Assembly: GCF_003063375.1 (NCBI RefSeq)
Contig: NZ_NERY01000002.1
Span: forward strand, 310,001-374,000
DNA from: Limnohabitans sp. MMS-10A-178
GTDB taxonomy: Bacteria; Pseudomonadota; Gammaproteobacteria; Burkholderiales; Burkholderiaceae_C
Direction: 5' to 3'
DNA length: 64,000 nt
Both the position numbers and the translations under genes were made by a program. Positions 61,762-64,000 of this stretch are shown here, piece by piece (within the stretch, counting starts at the first letter, position 1; every line of letters starts with the position of its first letter). The notes under the pieces are model-generated. The model saw only the letters and a program-made list of their open reading frames with translations. It did no database searches and had not been told where the DNA came from.

Positions 61762-62529
61762 ATGTCAGTTCACACCCTGCACACAACAAGCACTCAAGAC
61801 GCCGTTCAACAAGTCAAGATTCATTTGGCAGCTTCATTGCGCATGGCCGTCTTAGATGGCTTTGATGAAGGCATTGACAACCACTTCACGGTCTGCGTCC
61901 CAGGTCGAACCGATCAGTATTTTGTGTTGCCGTTTGGCTTGCATTGGTCGGAAGCCAAGGCCAGTGACATGATGATCTTCAATGAGGCCGGACAAACCCT
62001 AGAAGGGCGCGGTGTTGTAGAACTCTCCGCACAAAGTATTCATGCACCACTGCATCGCCTAACGGGCGCTAAAGTGGTGTTGCACACGCATCAGCCCTGG
62101 GCAACTGCCCTCAACATGCTCCAAGACAATCGCCTTTTACCGGCCACCCAAACGGCGGCATTCTTCCATGGTCGCATTGCCTACGACGATACTTATACCG
62201 GCCTCTCCTCCTCCATCGAAGAGGGTGAGCGCTTGGCCCATTTAATGGGCGACAAAACTGTGTTGTTCATGAAGAACCATGGTGTTGTGTCTGTGGGCGA
62301 TACAGTTGCACAAGCTTACCGCCGCTTGTACAAACTGGAAAAAGCGTGTCAAACCCAAGTTTTGGCCATGAGTACAGGAAAAGCACTCAACATATTGAGC
62401 GACGATGTGATCCAACGCGTTCTCACGCCTTCGGGCGCAGACCGCCATCCTCGCGGTGATCGCGAACGGCTCTACTTTGAGGCCATGATGCGCATCCTAG
62501 ATCGCACCAATCCTGGGTACGCTGATTGA
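61762..62529 (+). CDS. class II aldolase/adducin family protein
   Basis: A 255-residue protein with the fold of L-fuculose-phosphate aldolase. Zinc-ligand motifs are VVLHTHQPWATAL (H-x-H) and a downstream FMKNHGVVSVGDT histidine; an N-terminal GIDNHFTVCVPGRTDQYFV segment recalls family substrate-phosphate loops. Known relatives include aldolases and adducin-like proteins; the reaction here cannot be given. It is convergent with an MFS gene. Confidence 0.82.
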   Translation: MSVHTLHTTSTQDAVQQVKIHLAASLRMAVLDGFDEGIDNHFTVCVPGRTDQYFVLPFGLHWSEAKASDMMIFNEAGQTLEGRGVVELSAQSIHAPLHRLTGAKVVLHTHQPWATALNMLQDNRLLPATQTAAFFHGRIAYDDTYTGLSSSIEEGERLAHLMGDKTVLFMKNHGVVSVGDTVAQAYRRLYKLEKACQTQVLAMSTGKALNILSDDVIQRVLTPSGADRHPRGDRERLYFEAMMRILDRTNPGYAD

Positions 62530-62531
62530 GC

Positions 62532-62564
62532 ATTGGGGTCAATTAATGTTGATCTGACCCCAAT
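62532..62564. terminator. hairpin between convergent genes
   Basis: ATTGGGGTCA (62532-62541) and TGACCCCAAT (62555-62564) pair perfectly over ten bases with a 13-base loop. It lies 2 bases after the aldolase stop and could terminate both convergent transcripts, though no U-tract is evident. Confidence 0.6.
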
Positions 62565-62583
62565 TGTTGGACCCCAATTGTTA
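62556..62583. repeat. tandem 14-bp repeat at the MFS stop
   Basis: GACCCCAATTGTTG (62556-62569) is followed directly by GACCCCAATTGTTA (62570-62583), a one-base variant. The second copy includes the MFS stop codon. The GGGGTCA core recurs in the adjoining hairpin; similar intergenic repeats are common in Burkholderiales. Confidence 0.8.
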
Positions 62584-63807
62584 GGTGGCCAATTGGTTTC
62601 TGATTCTTTCTGAAGGCTGGGTGTTCATGGTCATTTGGAACAGGCCTGCAGCCAGGCCAATGGCCACGGCCAGTTTCCAAGCCAGATCGTAGTTGCCAAA
62701 CAGGTTGAAGATATAGCCACCGCCCCATGCCCCTAAAAACGAGCCCACCTGATGGCTCATGAAGGCAATGCCAGACAGGGTGGCCATGAAGCGCAAGCCA
62801 AACAGGTGCACGATGAGTCCTGACACCAAGGGCACCACGCCCAGCCAAAGTGTGCCCAATACTGCGCCAAAAATCAGAGTAGTGGTGGGCGAAGGCGGGA
62901 AGGAAAAAAACATGAACAAGGCCAATGACCTGAGCATGTAAATACTGCCCAGCAGCATGCGTTTGGAATAACGATCGCCAAGCCAGCCAAACAAATATGA
63001 CCCAATCACATTGAACAAACCCACTAAGGCCAAGGTGTTGCTGCCCACCGTAGGGTCCATGCCGCAAATATCCAGGTAAGCAGGCAAATGGGTGGTGATA
63101 AACACCAACTGCAAGCCACACACAAAAAACGCAATGGCTAGAACCCGATAACCTTTGTGGCCCAAAGCTTCAGTGATGGCATCAGTGGCCGATTGAGGCT
63201 TGCCAACCACCGCCTCTGGCTCAATTTGATCGGCCTTGGAGCCCCAAAAGGCAGCTGGCAACATGACGCAAGCCAAACCCAAAAATCCAATGGCAGCCAT
63301 CTGCCAATTGAAATTGCCAATGAGGGACTGCGCCATGGGGGAAGCGATGGTCAAGCCCAAAGAGCCAATGGCAGAAACCGCACCCATGGCAGCGCCCCGC
63401 TTAAGGGGACTTACTGTTCGTGCAGTGATATTCATGGCAATGTTGGATGCTGTACATGACAAGGCAATGCCCACGCAAAAGCCAATGCCTAGCGTGACCA
63501 TCCAAGCCGCATCGGCAAATGTCAAAAATAGCAGGCCAAGGATGTAAATTAAAACACCCACAAGCGCCACAGGCCGGGTGCCATATTTATCTGCCCAAAT
63601 GCCAACCACGGGCTGCGTTGCGCCCCAGACAATATTTTGTAAGGCCACCGCCATTGAAAAATCTGCCGCAGTAATGCCGATGTCGCGAATCATGTGCGGC
63701 TGCAACAAGCCAAAACTCTGCCGCATCCCCATGGCCAAACTGAGCATAATGGCCGCACCACCCAAAATGCCCCATATTTGAAATTGTGAAAGTTCAGTTT
63801 TTTTCAT
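62581..63807 (-). CDS. MFS transporter
   Basis: A 408-residue, 12-helix protein. It starts MKKTELSQFQIWGILGGAAI (ATG 63807; a TTG upstream is possible) and has the loop motif WADKYGTRPVALVG, a central cytoplasmic stretch PEAVVGKPQSATDAITEALG, and the mirror motif GWLGDRYSKRMLLG. It is a paralogue of the MFS gene at 38027-39241. Substrate unknown; the small TTHLPAYLDICGM region is shared with that paralogue. Confidence 0.88.
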   Translation of the reverse strand: MKKTELSQFQIWGILGGAAIMLSLAMGMRQSFGLLQPHMIRDIGITAADFSMAVALQNIVWGATQPVVGIWADKYGTRPVALVGVLIYILGLLFLTFADAAWMVTLGIGFCVGIALSCTASNIAMNITARTVSPLKRGAAMGAVSAIGSLGLTIASPMAQSLIGNFNWQMAAIGFLGLACVMLPAAFWGSKADQIEPEAVVGKPQSATDAITEALGHKGYRVLAIAFFVCGLQLVFITTHLPAYLDICGMDPTVGSNTLALVGLFNVIGSYLFGWLGDRYSKRMLLGSIYMLRSLALFMFFSFPPSPTTTLIFGAVLGTLWLGVVPLVSGLIVHLFGLRFMATLSGIAFMSHQVGSFLGAWGGGYIFNLFGNYDLAWKLAVAIGLAAGLFQMTMNTQPSERIRNQLAT

Positions 63808-63858
63808 GTTGATATGCAAATTATGGCGCAGATCAAATAATTGGGTTCAAGTATCTCA

Positions 63859-64000
63859 ATGAAACAAACACCACGGCATGTTTTGCCCATCATTGTTTTG
63901 GCGCAATTTGCTGGCACTTCCTTGTGGTTTGCCGTCAATGCCGTCATGCCCGATCTGCAAATCCAAATGGGTTGGCCCGCATCGGATGTTGGCAGGCTGA
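63859..64000 (+). CDS. MFS transporter, N-terminal part (cut by window edge)
   Basis: From ATG 63859 the frame is open to the window end, 47 codons: MKQTPRHVLPIIVLAQFAGT then SLWFAVNAVMPDLQIQMGW. The QFAGTSLWFAVNAVMPDL opening is typical of an MFS first helix. It is divergent from the preceding MFS gene with a 51-base gap. The rest lies beyond the window. Confidence 0.75.
   Translation, partial: MKQTPRHVLPIIVLAQFAGTSLWFAVNAVMPDLQIQMGWPASDVGRL

Noticed and set aside
1..64000. CRISPR arrays, IS elements, prophage or toxin-antitoxin pairs
   Set aside because: No regularly spaced repeats, transposase or phage motifs, or paired small genes of those types were seen on either strand.

Overview
The window reads as a chromosomal stretch of a betaproteobacterium in Burkholderiales, most likely Comamonadaceae and perhaps Limnohabitans/Rhodoferax-like. 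This is inferred from protein style and gene order, not from a search. Supporting points are the divergent smc / dapC-dapE-prmB block, DUF1840 and DUF3297 proteins, tolB-pal-ybgF, and four separate Bug-type (tripartite tricarboxylate) receptor genes without their membrane partners. I see no prophage, IS element, CRISPR array, integrase or rRNA.

Layout. 1-5.8 kb: 5' end of smc (leftward), then dapC, dapE, prmB and an ABC-F ATPase (rightward), a bidirectional terminator and tRNA-Lys(UUU). 5.9-10.7 kb (leftward): tolB-pal-ybgF, a YeeE/YedE sulfur transporter and tcdA. 10.7-19.4 kb: msbA, rng, a LysR regulator, an isocitrate dehydrogenase with altered cofactor loops plus a small partner gene, DUF192, DUF1840, and a membrane-anchored FMN glutamate-synthase-like protein. 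19.4-29.6 kb: a five-gene dipeptide-type ABC importer with an aspartoacylase-like gene, DUF1993 and two M20 hydrolases, suggesting uptake and hydrolysis of peptides or N-acyl amino acids. 29.7-31.3 kb: a frameshifted cupin gene and a Bug receptor. 31.4-36.6 kb: mnmH, then a compact operon of CoA-transferase, enoyl-CoA hydratase, quinone-oxidoreductase-like MDR and a Bug receptor.

36.7-44.4 kb: a small exported Ala/Lys-rich protein, a hydrolase-MFS pair, then a leftward cluster DUF2946 - PCuAC - TonB-dependent receptor - BNR propeller - thioredoxin-fold protein. I read this cluster as a copper-responsive envelope system; it is the most interesting block here. 44.4-51.9 kb: purT, a nitroreductase, MFS, a GMC oxidoreductase divergent from an AlkB-type alkane hydroxylase, a previously hidden N-terminal remnant of a pyroglutamyl peptidase gene, and another MFS. 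52-59.4 kb: a Bug receptor, CMD-family and DUF3297 genes, then a sugar-type ABC importer operon that ends, oddly, in a Bug receptor. 59.4-64 kb: universal stress protein, RbgA-type GTPase, a Cho-like nuclease, a class II aldolase-like protein, and two divergent MFS genes, the last cut by the window edge.

Many genes overlap by 1-4 bases (dapC/dapE, prmB/ABC-F, yeeE/tcdA, CoA-transferase/hydratase, MDR/Bug, hydrolase/MFS, ABC permeases), pointing to translational coupling. No gene-free stretch exceeds 300 bases.
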